DNA of 63,488 nucleotides from Acidobacteriota bacterium (GCA_016213775.1 JACQZR010000263.1:1-63488); one strand, 5' to 3'. Shown: positions 1 to 8,566, numbered from the stretch's first letter. Notes: generated by a model from the letters alone, not told the origin. A program made the numbers and translations.

Positions 1-225
1 TCCATCCTGTGAATTGCACGCCGCGCTCTGCACCGCATTCCCGCCGATCAATCCGCAGGACGGATCAATCAAACCAGGACGGCGCGTGTTCAGCGGCGAA
101 TATTCAAATGTCCCTTCCGGCCCGGATCCCACAATACGGGCGCCAGACTGTGCGCTTGCCACGTTCGACGGGAGAACAGATGCGGCAAACATGAGCAGAC
201 TGACCGACCAAAGACGACCTCTCAT
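1..225 (-). CDS. Secreted protein, N-terminal part only (runs off the left edge)
   Basis: On the minus strand an ATG at 225 opens a frame that stays open for all 75 codons to the window edge. A good Shine-Dalgarno (GGAGGTGG) lies just upstream of the ATG. The first 28 residues form a signal peptide: basic MRGR start, hydrophobic stretch, and an ASA-QS cleavage site. The mature part (GARIVGSGPEGTFEYSPLN...) is polar and contains two cysteines. I do not recognise the family. The protein is probably exported to the periplasm or surface. The 231 bases between it and the next gene show only AT-rich spots with TATAC-like words near 366 and 426, possibly its promoter. Confidence 0.7.
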   Translation of the reverse strand, partial: MRGRLWSVSLLMFAASVLPSNVASAQSGARIVGSGPEGTFEYSPLNTRRPGLIDPSCGLIGGNAVQSAACNSQDG

Positions 226-456
226 TTCCACCTCCAGAAACTCAGTTGGCCGACAGCCACAAAACGGCTGCCGGTGCCCTTAAGACAACATTACTCAATA
301 GAAAATTCGCAACTACCGAACTTTCCGGAGCACAAATCGACACTAGTATAAGCCGATGGTTACAGAGTATACACTATTTTCTGGTTTGCTGCACGCCACC
401 GGCAGACCGTTGCCGTTTGTTCAGTCGTATACTTCAGACACACCAAACGCCGCGGA

Positions 457-1611
457 TCAACGAATACCGCGGACCACTACAGACTCTCCATATCGGCTCC
501 TCAACAGATCAACTGTAGTCGCCAGTTTACGCAAAGCCCCATTTTCCCGTTTCGGCTCAGGAAAAAGGGAAAGCTGTGGCGAAGGTTGATATAACTTGCC
601 GAGTGATAAGGCCATCGCCCGCACCCGCACCCGCCGTTGCCACGCCGACCGGAGCAGTGATGGGAGATACCCCTCAAAGTCGCATTCCAGGTCGGAGGGC
701 GTGGGCGTGCGGATAGAAGAGGAAGACTCGTCGCGATCCGTGTATCGAAGCCATAGCGAGAGTTGCCTCGCTTCCATACGCGCCGATCGTAAGCGGGCCA
801 ATATTCGCTCCATCATCGACCGCAACAGGCAAAGCAGTTTCGGCTCCTCCCACTCCTCCTCCGGGAATTCCACCATCTCCCGCCATCGCGGCGCCTGCGC
901 CTGGCGCGCACGCACCGGATCCTCATCCACACCCTGCGCCCGCCGCTGCCAGCGCAGCGCCTGCTTGCCGAGCGCCAGTTGCAGCGCATCCAAAGGCGCC
1001 CTCGCCAATCCCCCCAGTGTCCGAACCCCCGCCAACTCGAGCGTCTCACGAACATCCCCGCTAACGCCTTCCAGCCACGTCACCGGCAGCGGCGCGAGAA
1101 ACGCGGCTTCCGTACCCGGCGCTACCGCAACACGCCCCGCGGGTTTCCGCAGCCGTGAGGCAATCCGCGCCACCGTCTTGTTTGTCCCTATGCCGGAAGA
1201 AAACGAAACGTGCAGCCAGCGGTTAGCGGTGCTCTGAATCCCCTCCACGACGCTTTCCACCGTCTTGCCATGCAGCGCCGATGTGCCCGTCAGATCGAGG
1301 TACGCCGCCCCAATCGCCACCGGCTCCACCAAAGGCGTCGCCTGTTCGCACAGACCGACAATCTGCTGGAAGAACTGCTCATAGAGATCGAAGTGACCCG
1401 GGACCACCACCAGCGGCGGACACGCACGCACCGCACGCCGCGTGGGCATCCCCGGCCGGAGTCCGTAACGGCGCGCTTCCGAACTGGCCGAGAGCACAAT
1501 GCCGCGCTGCGCCGCCCCCACCACAACAGGACGGTTGCGCAAACGCCGGTCCGCCGCCTGCTCAATGGAGGCGAAAAACCGGTCCCCGTCCCAATGCACG
1601 ACAGTACGCAC
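457..1611 (-). CDS. Y-family DNA polymerase homologue, ImuB-like, with degenerate active site
   Basis: From GTG 1611 the 384-residue product begins VRTVVHWDGDRFFASIEQ, the usual start of DinB/ImuB proteins, with Asp8 present. The palm and thumb signatures follow (YGLRPGMPT, GIGTNKTVARIASR), then a little-finger-like C-terminus ending in RSRYG. The motif that carries the Asp-Glu pair in active enzymes (LDEAYLD) reads AIGAAYLD, so both catalytic acids are gone. QLSLF about 39 residues from the C-terminus matches a beta-clamp binding peptide. Loss of catalytic acids with clamp binding retained is the ImuB pattern, in which the protein serves as a scaffold in SOS mutagenesis, but no imuA or dnaE2 is nearby. 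The frame is open to 1872 upstream, but that extension overlaps rsgA and lacks family similarity. Confidence 0.8.
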   Translation of the reverse strand: MRTVVHWDGDRFFASIEQAADRRLRNRPVVVGAAQRGIVLSASSEARRYGLRPGMPTRRAVRACPPLVVVPGHFDLYEQFFQQIVGLCEQATPLVEPVAIGAAYLDLTGTSALHGKTVESVVEGIQSTANRWLHVSFSSGIGTNKTVARIASRLRKPAGRVAVAPGTEAAFLAPLPVTWLEGVSGDVRETLELAGVRTLGGLARAPLDALQLALGKQALRWQRRAQGVDEDPVRARQAQAPRWREMVEFPEEEWEEPKLLCLLRSMMERILARLRSARMEARQLSLWLRYTDRDESSSSIRTPTPSDLECDFEGYLPSLLRSAWQRRVRVRAMALSLGKLYQPSPQLSLFPEPKRENGALRKLATTVDLLRSRYGESVVVRGIR

Positions 1612-1618
1612 GCTGATA

Positions 1619-1634
1619 GTGTAAACATATACAC
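1619..1634. promoter_or_regulatory. Inverted repeat upstream of the Y-family polymerase gene (candidate operator)
   Basis: A perfect dyad GTGTA-N6-TACAC lies eight bases upstream of the GTG start of the polymerase-like gene and in the divergent interval with rsgA. The position is right for a repressor site. DNA-damage genes of this type are commonly LexA-controlled, but I cannot match the dyad to a known acidobacterial LexA box. Confidence 0.35.
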
Positions 1635-1770
1635 CATCGGGGTCAAGGTATCCTGAGATTTGCCTCTGCCGGTCATTGTCTCCATTCTTTAATCCACTTC
1701 GCGAAGCGCCTTCACGCTTGCTGACGCCGCTTTGCGCCTTAGAAGTGCGTCTATTTAAGGATGGCCCCAA

Positions 1771-2775
1771 GTGGATCTCAAAACCTTGGGTTGGAATGAC
1801 TTCTTTTCTTCCTCGTTTGCCGCTGATGCCGGCCTCGCTCCCGGACGTGTCGCAAGCGAAAACCGCGGACATTTCTCAGTATGGACAGCCACCGGCGAAT
1901 CCGAGGCGATTCTGCCCGGCAACGGAATGGACTACCCCGTCACCGGCGACTGGGTGGCCCTGGACCAGTCACGCGTGATTCGTGCGCTGTTGCCGCGGCG
2001 TACCAAAGTTTCACGCAAACGCGCCGGACGAACATGGCAGGAGCAGGTGCTGGCTGCGAACGTCGATGTCCTGTTTCTGGTAGCCGGTTTGGATGGCGAC
2101 TACAATCCACGCCGCCTGGAACGGTATTTGATGGTGGCGCAGCAAAGCGGCGCACGGCCGGTTGTTGTGCTGAACAAATCGGATTTGTGCGATGACCCGC
2201 TGGCCAGGCTGCGCACGCTCGACACACTGGCGCCAGGAGTGGCCGTGGTTCTCACCTGTGCGCTCGACGGTCAGGCGGCCAGCCAGCTTCACCGCTTTGT
2301 CGAACCGGGCGAGACAGCCGTGTTGCTGGGTTCCTCCGGCGTGGGCAAATCGACACTGGTGAATAGCCTGCTGAACGATCAGCGGCAGACAGTGCATGCC
2401 GTGCGGGAATCCGACGGCCGCGGCATGCACACCACCTCAGGGCGGCAGTTGTTTCGGCTCCCGCAGGGATGGCTGCTGATAGACACACCGGGCCTGCGCG
2501 AGATCGAACCTTGGGCTTCGGCGGAAACGGCGGAGGCGGTGTTCGTCGATGTTCAGGAAGTTGCATTGCAATGCCGCTTTCGCGATTGCCGACATGCGGG
2601 TGAGCCGGGCTGCGCGGTGGCCGCCGCACTCGATCAGGGTGCTCTTGACCAGGCGCGCTTCGAGTCGTTTCGGAAACTGCGCCGCGAGATGGACCGGCTG
2701 GAACGTATGAGTGATCCCAACGCCGCGCGCAAGTACAAGAGCTGGCTGAAGAAAATACACAAAGCCAGGCGCTAA
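1771..2775 (+). CDS. rsgA: Ribosome small-subunit-dependent GTPase A
   Basis: RsgA is a circularly permuted GTPase that helps mature the 30S subunit. The 334-residue product has an N-terminal OB-fold, then G motifs in permuted order: NKSD (about residue 134), GSSGVGKST (about 188), and DTPG in the switch region. A C-terminal zinc finger follows with the pattern C-x4-C-x-H-x5-C (CRFRDCRHAGEPGC). The length is normal for the family. The start is GTG 1771, with AAGGA nine bases upstream; the nearby ATG at 1761 is out of frame. It is divergent from the polymerase-like gene, with no sign of a shared function. Confidence 0.95.
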   Translation: MDLKTLGWNDFFSSSFAADAGLAPGRVASENRGHFSVWTATGESEAILPGNGMDYPVTGDWVALDQSRVIRALLPRRTKVSRKRAGRTWQEQVLAANVDVLFLVAGLDGDYNPRRLERYLMVAQQSGARPVVVLNKSDLCDDPLARLRTLDTLAPGVAVVLTCALDGQAASQLHRFVEPGETAVLLGSSGVGKSTLVNSLLNDQRQTVHAVRESDGRGMHTTSGRQLFRLPQGWLLIDTPGLREIEPWASAETAEAVFVDVQEVALQCRFRDCRHAGEPGCAVAAALDQGALDQARFESFRKLRREMDRLERMSDPNAARKYKSWLKKIHKARR

Positions 2776-2831
2776 ACGGTTGCGATAGTGAAGCGCGGGG
2801 AATGCTGACAACGAGATGCGAAACAGAGCCG

Positions 2832-2869
2832 CGCGGACGCATTCCAGGCGTGAGCGCCTCCGGTCCGCG
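2832..2869. repeat. Nested intergenic hairpin
   Basis: CGCGGAC at 2832 pairs with GTCCGCG ending at 2869, and within the loop AGGCG pairs with CGCCT. No T-tract follows on either strand, so it is not a standard terminator. It sits between rsgA and a toxin-antitoxin remnant. Confidence 0.4.
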
Positions 2870-2904
2870 AGGATCAGCCGAGAGTACAATGAAAGTCGGG
2901 AGTC

Positions 2905-3126
2905 ATGACGATCCGGGCAAAGTTCGAGAACGGTGTGTTTCGCCCATTGCGAGAGGTGGCGATTGAGGAAGGCACCGTTGTTGACCTACATGTGCCTGAC
3001 CCGCAGCCTGCTACCCACCTGCGTTCCATCGGGGAGTCGCCTTTCGCCGGGATGTGGAAGGATCGGACGGACATAGAAGACAGTGTGGATTACGTGAACT
3101 GCATCCGGCGCGGCGTTCGACGCTGA
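2905..3126 (+). CDS. AF2212-like (DUF104-type) antitoxin
   Basis: The 73-residue product starts MTIRAKFENGVFRPLREV and has the short beta-rich fold (I-x-A-x-F/Y-E-N-G-x-x-x-P) of AF2212-type antitoxins, which neutralise PIN-domain RNases. The C-terminal segment (FAGMWKDRTDIEDSVDYV) is the usual toxin-wrapping tail. GGGAG lies just upstream of the ATG, and TACAAT at 2885-2890 could serve as a -10 element. The stop codon overlaps an ATG (TGATG), the normal coupling to a toxin gene, but the toxin that follows is damaged. Confidence 0.75.
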   Translation: MTIRAKFENGVFRPLREVAIEEGTVVDLHVPDPQPATHLRSIGESPFAGMWKDRTDIEDSVDYVNCIRRGVRR

Positions 3127-3445
3127 TGCGCCGGCGGGAGTGCGGCGCTGGGCTATTTCGCAAGTAACCACGATGGAACTGATTGCGGGGGCGCGTGATA
3201 AGCGAGACCTTACCACTATCGATGAGTTTCTGTCGCGGTGCCGGGTAGCCAGGCTTACCGGGAGTATCGGATCGGCCGCCTACGCGCTATTGAAGAGCTA
3301 CGCAAAGTCCCACGGGCTTCAGGTGTTTGATTCGCTGGTAGCGGCAACCGCGATGGAAGAGGGACTCACGCTTGTCAGCCGGAACCGCAAACATTACCAG
3401 ATGATCGCCGGACTGGAACTGGAAGTTCCGGAGTATTACCAATAG
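3126..3445 (+). pseudogene. PIN-domain (VapC-like) toxin lacking its N-terminus
   Basis: The frame from about 3140 encodes roughly 100 residues that match the middle and end of a VapC PIN domain. Visible are WAISQVTTMELIAGAR (with the conserved Glu), VFDSLVAATAMEEG (with a metal-binding Asp) and the closing SRNRKHY. The first 25 or so residues, including the DTNVLID-type strand with the first catalytic Asp, are absent. The ATG at 3126 that overlaps the antitoxin stop is in another frame and meets TAA after 13 codons. The simplest reading is a small deletion that removed the N-terminus and shifted the frame, leaving no active RNase. Confidence 0.75.
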
Positions 3446-3522
3446 CCCACCCGTGTTGTCCTGGACGCATTTTCCCGGCACCACCCACCGCAGGAGCATG
3501 CAGCTATACTCGTACCATCGCA

Positions 3523-5121
3523 TTGCGTTACCGGAAATGGGCAATCGGCGCTGGAGTAGCCGCCCTGCTGGGCGTGGGAGTTGTGTACTACGCGGCGCTT
3601 ACCGTTTTCCGGAAAATGGACCCGTATATCCGCGAGCAGGCGATCCTCTACCTCCGGGATCATTTCTCGGCCGACCTGGAGATTGCCTCGCTCGAAATCA
3701 CGCTGCCCACAACATCCCGTTTGAAACTCTGGATGACGAAAGGCTCCGGCGCCGTTGCGTCGGTGAAGGGCCAGGGGATCAAACTGCGCAGGCAGGGGCG
3801 TCCCAGCGAGCCTCCCCTTGTGACGATGCGCGTGTTTTCCTTTCAAGCCGACCTCGGCCATCTGTTTGAACCGCTGAAGCGCATCCAATCGGTCACCATC
3901 GACGGGTTGGAAGTGAACGTACCGCCGAAAGGCGACCGGGCCTTCGGGCCTTCCAAACCCGCGCCGGCGGCTACTACCTCTGGTGACACGCCAAAGCCGC
4001 CCCCGCAAGTGATGTTTGAAGAGATCCGCGTCAACGACGCCCACCTGGTGCTCCACTCCAGGGATCCGAAGAAACGGCCCTTCGAATTCGCAATCGCCAG
4101 ACTGTTTCTGCGATCCGTGCAGATGGGTAGGCCCATGCTGTACACGGCGAGTCTGGAGAATCCGCTTCCGCCGGGCCACGTAGAGAGTAATGGAACATTC
4201 GGGCCGTGGCGAAAGAACGACCCCGGCGCAACCGAACTTGCCGGCGTCTACACTTTCACCAAGGCCGACCTGAGTGTGTTCAAGACAATCGGCGGAATCC
4301 TGGAATCCACCGGCAAGTTCCAGGGCACGCTCGCCGAGATCCATGCAAAAGGCGAAGCCGTGGTGCCCGAGTTCTATCTCAAGATGTCCGGCAACCGCCT
4401 CCCTCTCCGCGCAAAATTCTCCGCGACGGTGGACGGGACCAACGGCAACACCGTGATCGAACCCGTGCAGGCGCGCTTGGCCAATAGCGCGTTCACCACA
4501 TCAGGCAGCGTCATCAAACACGAGTACGCCGCACGCCGCGCCATCGATCTCCGCGTCAACATGCCCGCCGGACGAATCGAGGATTTCCTCCGGCTGGTCA
4601 TGAAGGGCAACGACCCGCTGCTCACCGGCAAGCTTCACCTTCTGGCCAACATCGGCATTCCGCCGCTGGCGGGCAAGGTGGTCGAGAAACTGCGCCTCAA
4701 GGGAACGTTCGATATCACAGCCGGACTCTTCCTGAAATCGACGATTCAAAGCAAGATCGATGAATTAAGCCGCCGCGGTCAGGGTGATCCGAAAAACGAA
4801 GAAATCGACGAAGTGGTGTCCAACATGTCGGGCGAGTTCACCATGGCCGATCAACTGGCCAACTTCACGCGCCTTGCATTCGGCGTGCCCGGCGCCGACG
4901 TGAACCTCACCGGCAACTACGATCTGCTGCGCGAGGCAATTGACATGCGCGGAACATTGAAACTGAAGGCAACGGTCTCACAAACACAGTCTGGCTGGAA
5001 GCGCATCGTACTGAGACCCGCGGACCCATTCTTCAAAAAAGACGGTGCTGGGACGTTCCTCAAGATCCGCATCTCCGGCACGCGAACTGCTCCATCCTTT
5101 GGACTGGATCGCGGAAAGTAA
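3523..5121 (+). CDS. AsmA-like envelope protein
   Basis: The 532-residue product has one N-terminal transmembrane segment (about residues 7-28) and then a long beta-rich periplasmic region. Phrases such as GTFGPWRKNDPGATELAGVY, GKFQGTLAEIHAKGEA and MSGEFTMADQLANF resemble the repeating strands of AsmA/DUF748 proteins, a family tied to lipid transport or outer-membrane assembly. The region around residues 147-165 is a Pro/Ala/Lys-rich linker. The start is TTG 3523. TATACT at 3505-3510 would place transcription a few bases before the start, giving a very short leader. The specific role is unknown. Confidence 0.7.
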   Translation: MRYRKWAIGAGVAALLGVGVVYYAALTVFRKMDPYIREQAILYLRDHFSADLEIASLEITLPTTSRLKLWMTKGSGAVASVKGQGIKLRRQGRPSEPPLVTMRVFSFQADLGHLFEPLKRIQSVTIDGLEVNVPPKGDRAFGPSKPAPAATTSGDTPKPPPQVMFEEIRVNDAHLVLHSRDPKKRPFEFAIARLFLRSVQMGRPMLYTASLENPLPPGHVESNGTFGPWRKNDPGATELAGVYTFTKADLSVFKTIGGILESTGKFQGTLAEIHAKGEAVVPEFYLKMSGNRLPLRAKFSATVDGTNGNTVIEPVQARLANSAFTTSGSVIKHEYAARRAIDLRVNMPAGRIEDFLRLVMKGNDPLLTGKLHLLANIGIPPLAGKVVEKLRLKGTFDITAGLFLKSTIQSKIDELSRRGQGDPKNEEIDEVVSNMSGEFTMADQLANFTRLAFGVPGADVNLTGNYDLLREAIDMRGTLKLKATVSQTQSGWKRIVLRPADPFFKKDGAGTFLKIRISGTRTAPSFGLDRGK

Positions 5122-5146
5122 ACCAGTTCCCGATATACTGAACGGC

Positions 5147-6358
5147 ATGCTGAGCCGTTGGACTCTCTACCCCGCAATCGCCATGTCCCTGGGCTGGGGA
5201 CTTCGCGGTTACATCGGAGGCGGACCGTTGGGCGCCATGATTCCGGGCGCGATGGTGGCGCTGGTGCTCTGTCTCCTCCTCGAACGCGATGAGCCCGACG
5301 CCGCAGTCATCGCAGCCTTCGGCGCTGTCGGAGTCGGCTTCGGCGGCGAGATGACATATGGCCAAACCATCGGCCACAGTCTCAAGCCGGAAACCATGTG
5401 GTTCGGTCTCACCGGGCTCGGCCTGAAGGGCGCGATTTGGGGACTGCTGGGCGGGGCTGTCATCGGACTCGCGCTCGTGCGCCGCGTGTTCGCCACGCGC
5501 GACCTCTTCGTCGGCCTTGCGCTGATGGTGTGTGGCACCTGGATCGGCTGGAAGCTGATCAACGAGCCAAAGCTGATCTATTTTTCCAACCGCTATGACA
5601 GACCGCGTCCGGAGATTTGGGCGGGGCTGTTGATTGGCGCATTGCTGCTGTTGGGCTGGCTCGCCTGGCGCAGTACAAACCGCATCCCGCAGCGATTCGC
5701 GGCATTCGCCTGCGCCGGCGGAGGCATCGGGTTCTTCACCGGCGCCGCTATTCAGGTGATGGGTCGCAGTCACGGAACCGGCGTGTTCAACGACTGGTGG
5801 AAAGTGATGGAGTTCACCTTCGGCTTCTGCTTCGGGTGGTCGCTCGGATACTGCGCCTGGAAGTATCGCAACGAATTACGCGACCCGTGCCCTGCGCCGG
5901 AAGGATCACCGCTGCTGTGGATACCGCTGCTGGCCACCTGCGGTGCGATTCTCGCCGGCCTCCTACCGGGGCGCTTCGACTACATGGGCGCCGGGGCAGT
6001 GCTGCTGGCGCTGGCTGCCGTGTCTGCCACATCGTCCCGGCAAATCGCCATTTCGATGACATGCTGCGCCTTCGCCATCGACTTCATACGCAACAAGCCT
6101 CACCTTGACCCGCGCCCGCTTTCCGTCCTGGTGGGGGTGGCGACATTGTGCCTGATGTATTGGGTGTATCGCAAGCCCGGCGTACGGCCCATGTTCCTTC
6201 TGGTCACGGTGGCCGCGGTGGGAGTCTCCTACTGCAAGGCGTTCATCGCCGCAACCAAATACCCCGTGGCGGTGCAACTGATCTTCACGTTGCTTCTGCT
6301 GGCGACTTTGTGGATGTCGCGGCGCGCCAAGCCGGAGCTGGCTCCGTCCGCTGCCTAA
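5147..6358 (+). CDS. Polytopic membrane protein of unknown function
   Basis: From ATG 5147 the product has 403 residues and about 11-12 hydrophobic helices. There are glycine-rich turns near the start (LGWGLRGYIGGGPLGAMIPG) and a long periplasmic or cytoplasmic loop around residues 140-165 (NEPKLIYFSNRYDRPRPE). I do not recognise a transporter signature, so no substrate can be named. TATACT at 5134-5139 sits seven bases before the ATG, which would make the mRNA leaderless or nearly so. The frame is open upstream to 5045, but that overlaps the AsmA-like gene and encodes no membrane segment. Confidence 0.7.
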   Translation: MLSRWTLYPAIAMSLGWGLRGYIGGGPLGAMIPGAMVALVLCLLLERDEPDAAVIAAFGAVGVGFGGEMTYGQTIGHSLKPETMWFGLTGLGLKGAIWGLLGGAVIGLALVRRVFATRDLFVGLALMVCGTWIGWKLINEPKLIYFSNRYDRPRPEIWAGLLIGALLLLGWLAWRSTNRIPQRFAAFACAGGGIGFFTGAAIQVMGRSHGTGVFNDWWKVMEFTFGFCFGWSLGYCAWKYRNELRDPCPAPEGSPLLWIPLLATCGAILAGLLPGRFDYMGAGAVLLALAAVSATSSRQIAISMTCCAFAIDFIRNKPHLDPRPLSVLVGVATLCLMYWVYRKPGVRPMFLLVTVAAVGVSYCKAFIAATKYPVAVQLIFTLLLLATLWMSRRAKPELAPSAA

Positions 6359-6443
6359 GGCAACCGCATTCTGGCTCGGAAGCCGTTGCTGAGCCGCAAG
6401 CGGTCGGGCCAAACCGCAATACGCTAACTTCTGCAAGCAGGTA

Positions 6444-6648
6444 CTAGTTGTCAATTGGCAGTCCGGCGAGTTTCATCAAGTGGCGTTGCAATCCGAACTT
6501 AAGTTTGCTCGAACCGTGTATTGGGATGGAAAGGCGAACACTAACTCCCGGCCTTGAGTAAACGTTGGTGGCTGCCATGGATCCGAAGCAGGGTCCAGCC
6601 CTTGGATTCGACCAGTTTGGCCAGTTCCTTGCCCGAGAGGGGTGTCAC
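6444..6648 (-). pseudogene. hicA: hicA mRNA interferase, single-base frameshift
   Basis: GTG 6648 overlaps the hicB stop (GTGA) and opens MTPLSGKELAKLVESKGW followed by LLRIHGSHQRLLKAGS, a normal HicA first half with the catalytic His in HGSH. A TAG at 6541-6543 then ends the frame. Dropping one base (GGGAGT-T-AGTGTT) restores SVRLSIPIHG and the FGLQRHLMKLAGL ending typical of HicA, stopping at 6444. The intact protein would have been about 67 residues, the usual HicA size. The lesion is a one-base insertion, so the toxin is presumably inactive unless it is a sequencing error. Confidence 0.85.
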
Positions 6649-6848
6649 AGAGCCAGTTCGATCACCTGATCGTCCAACTGGAGCACAGGTTCCTCAACAT
6701 CCGCGGAAAGGCACCCTTCGATGGCCTCGCGGACGTTGGCTTCGATCTCCTCCATGGTCTCGCCTTGGGTTGCGCAGCCGGGTATCGAAGGCACCTCCGC
6801 CCAGAACCCTCCCTCCTCGGCCTTGTGGACAATCACGCGGATTCTCAT
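6645..6848 (-). CDS. hicB: HicB-family antitoxin
   Basis: The 67-residue product MRIRVIVHKAEEGGFWAEV...PGCATQGETMEEIEANVREAI is a clear HicB partial-RNase-H-fold antitoxin: a beta hairpin, the PGC-x-TQGET turn and an amphipathic helix. It is the short form without an added DNA-binding domain. It is the first gene of a hicB-hicA pair with a four-base overlap. HicB normally blocks the HicA RNase and represses the operon. Here the partner is frameshifted. Confidence 0.85.
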   Translation of the reverse strand: MRIRVIVHKAEEGGFWAEVPSIPGCATQGETMEEIEANVREAIEGCLSADVEEPVLQLDDQVIELAL

Positions 6849-6932
6849 AGGTTCACTTTCAGTCTAGTCCAGATCACATTGCCCGGTCAGGTCGATCCCC
6901 GCGCTAGGACCCGGGAAGTGCCCAGCGTTTTG

Positions 6933-6967
6933 AGGAACCCTTGCGGAAGCTCCGCTTTCGCTCCCGC
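6933..6967. repeat. 35-base dispersed repeat, copy 1
   Basis: AGGAACCCTTGCGGAAGCTCCGC and the following bases to 6967 match 10060-10094 at 32 of 35 positions by eye. Each copy can fold a small hairpin (GCGGA/TCCGC here). The interval 6849-7149 otherwise holds no gene I can support. A short stretch ending near 7133 reads SNRDAARRGYRAS then stop and could be the end of an eroded antitoxin for the PIN remnant that follows. Confidence 0.55.
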
Positions 6968-7149
6968 ACCGAAGGGTCGAGCCCCAAAATGGAGCCATAG
7001 GCCGGAGTTGGCTTCGGCCGCTGCCTAAGGCATGCCCCGAAATCGGTAAGCACCTGCCGAGCGGCTCGATCCTCGGCCTGGTGGATACTCGAGTGCATCT
7101 CCAACCGAGACGCGGCGCGGCGTGGCTACCGCGCTTCGTAAGAAGCTGC

Positions 7150-7563
7150 GGGAACGATTCTCGTCGATACGGGTCCGCTGGTAGCCCTCTTCGATCCGCA
7201 GGACAAACAGCACGATCGGTGCCGCCAGCCCTGAAGAATATCCGTGAACCCATTCTCACCCCCCCCGTGCTCACCGAGGCGTTTCACATCCTCGGACCGG
7301 CTAGCATCTGCTCCGATCGTCTCAGGGACTTCGTGGAAGGCGGTGGGTTGTCCGTGTGGTTCCTTGATCGAGCATGGTTAACTCGATCCCTCGAACTCAT
7401 GGAGCTTATACTCTGTTCATCCGATGGACCTCGCGGACGCATCGCTCGTTGCAGCCGCCGAAGCGCTGGGTACGCGGAGAGTCTTCACCATCGATCGCAA
7501 GGACTTCCAGACCGATCGCGTACGCCGGGGCAACGCCACTACCCGGTGGAGATCGTCTCATGA
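7150..7563 (+). pseudogene. PIN-domain toxin broken by several frameshifts
   Basis: Three reading frames together spell one PIN domain. ILVDTGPLVALFDPQDKQHDRC starts near 7157, with the first catalytic Asp. KNIREPILTPPVLTEAFHILG follows in a second frame, extending to LELMEL. MDLADASLVAAAEALGTRR and VFTIDRKDFQ follow in a third frame, with later catalytic acids. The end, GQRHYPVEIVS, returns to the second frame and stops at 7563. At least three indels are needed. No PIN RNase can be made. The order and spacing of motifs are otherwise those of a complete protein of about 135 residues. Confidence 0.8.
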
Positions 7564-7627
7564 CACTCGTGTGTCATTCTGCGGCGCTGGCCTTGACGGT
7601 TCAGCACGCGGAACGCAGCGTCCGCAG

Positions 7628-8566
7628 TCAGCGCCTTTCGGCGAGCGACGACACGAACGCCTCGATCTGGTCAAGGACTTCACGGGGATTACTGATGAGG
7701 AGGTGGTGTGTGCCTGACAGTTCCACCACACGCTCTCGTTCGGCAAATGTCTCGAACCATTCTTCATGATGTCGAACCCGTTCGCGCGTCAATTGGTACA
7801 GCTTCTCGAAGCGTTCGCGAAGGTCTGGATGATCCTTAGCTTCTCTGACGACGACGCTTTCCGGGAGCGGTCGTCTGTCGGAACTGCCCCTGCGGATCAG
7901 GTCATCCGCGGACTTTGGGACGGCATAAATGGATACAGCAGGCACACGGATACGTTCAGGATTGTACGGCTTGGCGAACGCAGCCCGCATCTCCTTTACC
8001 ATCGCCTGAAGGATCGGCCGCTCCGGGCTAGACATGCCGCCGACGGTTCCGTCAGGGTTTATGACACAACGGGCTCGCACGTGTGCTTCGGGTCCGGCGC
8101 CGCCGTATTCCTCCAAATGCGACCGCAGAGCTGTGAAGGACGCCAAGTCATCTTTGTTGGGGCTGGGAGCAGAGGGCAGGGTTCGCGCCACAGCATGGAA
8201 GGCTTTGTCGTCAGAGTCGTCTCCACGATCAAAAGCAGCATCAACGTACACTAGCCCCGCGATTCGAGTCGGATAGCGAGCGCCCAAGAGGTGCATTTCC
8301 TCTCCAGCGAACGAATGGCCGACAACGACCGGCGTCTTCAGGCCGACCGCATCCATGACGCGCACGACGTCCTCGGCCAGTCGTGCGACTCCGTAGCCGG
8401 TGGCGGGCGCGGATGAGCCGGGATGCCCTCGTCGCGTGACGCCGGCGACGCGGTGCCGCTTGGCAAGTGTCGGCGCAAGATCGTCGAACACGTGCGCCGG
8501 GCACACGGAGAATCCTCACCATCGATCGTGCAACACCACGCCGTTGATCGAGAATTTGGGCCGTAA
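7628..8566 (-). pseudogene. Alpha/beta hydrolase with damaged N-terminus
   Basis: The C-terminal 290 residues are a good alpha/beta hydrolase: AHVFDDLAPTLAKRHRV, GVTRRGHPGSS, nucleophile elbow VVVGHSFAG, and a late His in LSGTHHLL. Upstream in the same frame, LRPKFSINGVVLHDRW is the usual family opening. It is followed by TGA at 8516-8518 and then directly by GFSVCPAHVFDD. The strand and loop that carry the HG oxyanion motif, about 12 residues, are missing between them. A shortened protein could start at GTG near 8506 but would lack the oxyanion hole, so I read this as a pseudogene. The 250 bases between its remnant start and the MFS gene show nothing further. Confidence 0.65.

Noticed and set aside
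1612-1872. 87-residue N-terminal extension of the Y-family polymerase-like protein
   Set aside because: It would overlap the rsgA start. Family similarity begins at the GTG at 1611, and the extension lacks structure.
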